NCBI GenBank assembly: GCA_026770585.1
Contig: MU646341.1
Span: forward strand, 953,138 to 969,084
Direction of reading: 5' to 3'
DNA: 15,947 nt
From: Baffinella frigidus
Taxonomy: Eukaryota; Cryptophyceae; Cryptomonadales; Baffinellaceae
The notes under the pieces were generated by a model. The model saw nothing but the letters and a program-made list of their open reading frames with translations, was not told where the DNA came from and did not search any database. The translations under genes and the position numbers were made by a program. Below, one piece after another: positions 14,585 to 15,947 of the stretch; the first letter of the stretch is position 1, and each line of letters opens with the position of its first letter.

Positions 14585-14690
14585 TATCCCTTAAGTGTCC
14601 AGTAGGCGCGTACGCCCTACCGTAGGGCCATAGGACCTGCCTAGGACCTCTTGGCCCGCAAATTTGGGGGTCTGGCCACTTAAGCGTTAT
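14585..14690. mobile_element. MITE family B, copy 7 (opposite orientation)
   Basis: Left end TATCCCTTAAGTGTCC, right end GGCCACTTAAGCGTTAT; contains CCCTACCGTAGGGCC and GCAAATTTGGGGG. Confidence 0.7.
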
Positions 14691-15078
14691 CCATAAGTCA
14701 GCCTCGAGGCTTGTTCCACAGAAAGCCGTTTCACACACGAGGGACGAATCGAGGGAGAGAAATGCTCGTTGCCTCCCACGGTCCGGGGTACTAAACGAAG
14801 TTTCTCAAGGTTCTTAGACATTTGTATCACTCAACCCAAGGCTCAAGGGCTTTCTAGGACCTGTAGCGAGAGTAATAAAGCAGAGAGGAGAAGAAGAAGG
14901 AAGCAGGAGCCTCCAGGTTCTGCTAAAACCTAGCCTCTGTGTGTGAGCCTCGGTCGGTCAGGTGGCGAGCCTCGGTCATGGACCAGGTCGCGAGCCTCTA
15001 GTTGAGTGATGTGAACCCTCTAGCGGGGTCATACTGTGTGTGTGGGGGGTGCATGGCGTTCGTGTTGGTAGCTACATG
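14691..15078. other. No gene; GAGCCTCGGTC repeats
   Basis: GAGCCTC recurs at 14945, 14967 and 14992 with GGTC.GGTCAGGT-type spacers. Nothing else is recognised. Confidence 0.5.
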
Positions 15079-15205
15079 AACAGGGGTACCTCGCTCATAA
15101 GAAAGCGCCTCCTGCTAAGACCCTACAGTAGGCCTATGCCTAGCTAGGGCCCTGCGGTGGTCCTGGGGGGGGGGGGCGCTTTCCTATGAGCGAGGTACCC
15201 CTGTA
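15079..15205. mobile_element. MITE family A, copy 9
   Basis: CAGGGGTACCTCGCTCATAAG at the left (outer TA changed to AA), ATGAGCGAGGTACCCCTGTA at the right. The core carries a small CTAG duplication. Confidence 0.85.
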
Positions 15206-15271
15206 AAGGAGTCTCGAAAGGACGACAGGGAGGAAGAGGTTGCCGACGACTGCGAATCTCATCCCGCCGAG

Positions 15272-15392
15272 TACAGGGGTACCTCGCTCATAAGAAACCG
15301 CCCCCCCCTGGGACCCTACAGTAGGCCTATGCCTAGGGCCCTACGGTGGTCCTATGGGGGGGGCGGTTTCTTATGAGCGAGGTACCCCTTTA
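15272..15392. mobile_element. MITE family A, copy 10
   Basis: Complete copy with long matching arms; right end CGAGGTACCCCTTTA. Confidence 0.88.
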
Positions 15393-15403
15393 TTGGATTT
15401 AAA

Positions 15404-15513
15404 TACAAGGGTACCTCGCTCATAAGAAACTGCCCCCCCCCGAGGACCCTAGGCATAGTCCTACTGTAGGGTCCTGGGGGGAGGCAGTGTCTTGTGAGCG
15501 AGGTACCCCTGTA
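15404..15513. mobile_element. MITE family A, copy 11 (inverted orientation)
   Basis: TACAAGGGTACCTCGCTCAT at the left and GAGCGAGGTACCCCTGTA at the right. The core is shortened, and it lies only 11 bases from copy 10. Confidence 0.85.
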
Positions 15514-15530
15514 CTCGGTCCTGCGGGGAG

Positions 15531-15600
15531 ACCAATTTCCTTGGCCTAAATCAGGCTAAGGAATTAGCCTGAGTAGGCTAAGGCTTAGCCAAAATTGCCT
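15531..15600. repeat. Imperfect palindrome built from GGCTAAG units
   Basis: CAATTTCCTTGGCCTAA... pairs partly with ...CTTAGCCAAAATTG, and AGGCTAAGGAATTAGCCT is an internal hairpin. Confidence 0.6.
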
Positions 15601-15719
15601 GTTTGATAGGAGATGCCGAGCAGGGTCGGTGCAGTGAGAAACGAGCGGGCGGGGACACGCAGCGCAAGTCAGCCTTTTAAGGTTTACTGCAATGAAACAT
15701 CTGTACATTCGGCACCGCT

Positions 15720-15795
15720 CTGGACGCCGCCACTACTTTACACGCCGCCACTACTTTAGACACCCTCACTACTTTAGACACCGCGACTACTTGAG
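15720..15795. repeat. Tandem repeat of about 19 bp, four copies
   Basis: GACGCCGCCACTACTTTA, CACGCCGCCACTACTTTA, GACACCCTCACTACTTTA and GACACCGCGACTACTTGA occur in succession. Confidence 0.85.
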
Positions 15796-15826
15796 CAACT
15801 CGGCAACGAGCTTGAGGCGTTCTACG

Positions 15827-15947
<121 letters not shown>

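Larger units (their letters stand above)
14330..14690. repeat. Composite C-A-B block, unit 2
   Basis: Same order as unit 1: C segment from CAGGGGTTACTCGAAATTAA to CTGGTACTAGCCC, A copy 8 joined at the same base, then B copy 7 after an extra spacer of about 60 bases. Confidence 0.7.

Noticed and set aside
3231-15513. CRISPR-like array made of repeated palindromes
   Set aside because: Copies are irregularly spaced, in both orientations and have TA flanks, which fits transposable elements; spacers are not uniform and the DNA looks eukaryotic.

Overview
This window looks like nuclear DNA of a eukaryote, most likely a GC-rich unicellular alga or other protist, and probably subtelomeric or otherwise repeat-dense. 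Reasons: heptameric telomere-type repeats (TTTAGGG with variants TTGAGGG, TTTAGTG, TTAAGGG) occur in six blocks; there are no bacterial-style operons or Shine-Dalgarno sites; coding signal comes as short GC-rich blocks bounded by AG/GT splice signals; and most of the rest is short fold-back (MITE-like) DNA elements. I cannot name the species.

Layout. 1-2030: remains of a multi-exon coiled-coil gene (+ strand) with duplicated exons. One exon copy near the left edge is broken by a repeat, and at least two introns are largely filled by palindromic elements. 2000-3960: a cluster of small palindromes followed by alternating copies of two palindromic MITE families. I call these A (ends CAGGGGTACCTCGCTCATAAG, TA target site) and B (ends TCCCTTAAGTGRCC, TA target site). 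3971-4696: a long degenerate telomere-like array, then a short open frame (4697-4924) with an EF-hand-like end. 4950-8300: no convincing gene, but more A, B, D, E and K repeats. 8305-8812: a second telomere-like array containing a TTTAGTG sub-block. 8857-11000: inverted-repeat elements D, F, G and B. 11051-12179: H-family palindromes and a minus-strand, intron-containing coiled-coil gene. 12339-12974: the best gene in the window, an intact intronless 211-residue Ala/Pro-rich protein with three copies of an F-A-[ED]-Y-[LM]-x-[KR]-R motif, divergent from the minus-strand gene across about 160 bp. 13000-15800: H fragment, I element, a tandemly repeated C-A-B block and three more A copies. 15827-15947: a TTGAGGG array running off the window.

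The most interesting signals are two. (1) Several putative exons in both coiled-coil genes start with GT directly after the acceptor AG. Two introns carry fold-back elements inside direct repeats that contain AG/GT (AGGTCAA at 534/1016; AGGTA at 11193/11352). This is the expected signature of introners, meaning transposons that create introns. (2) The protein at 12339-12974 has spaced short helical motifs in a disordered linker, an architecture typical of multivalent scaffold proteins. Gene models with introns are inferred by eye and are unconfirmed.
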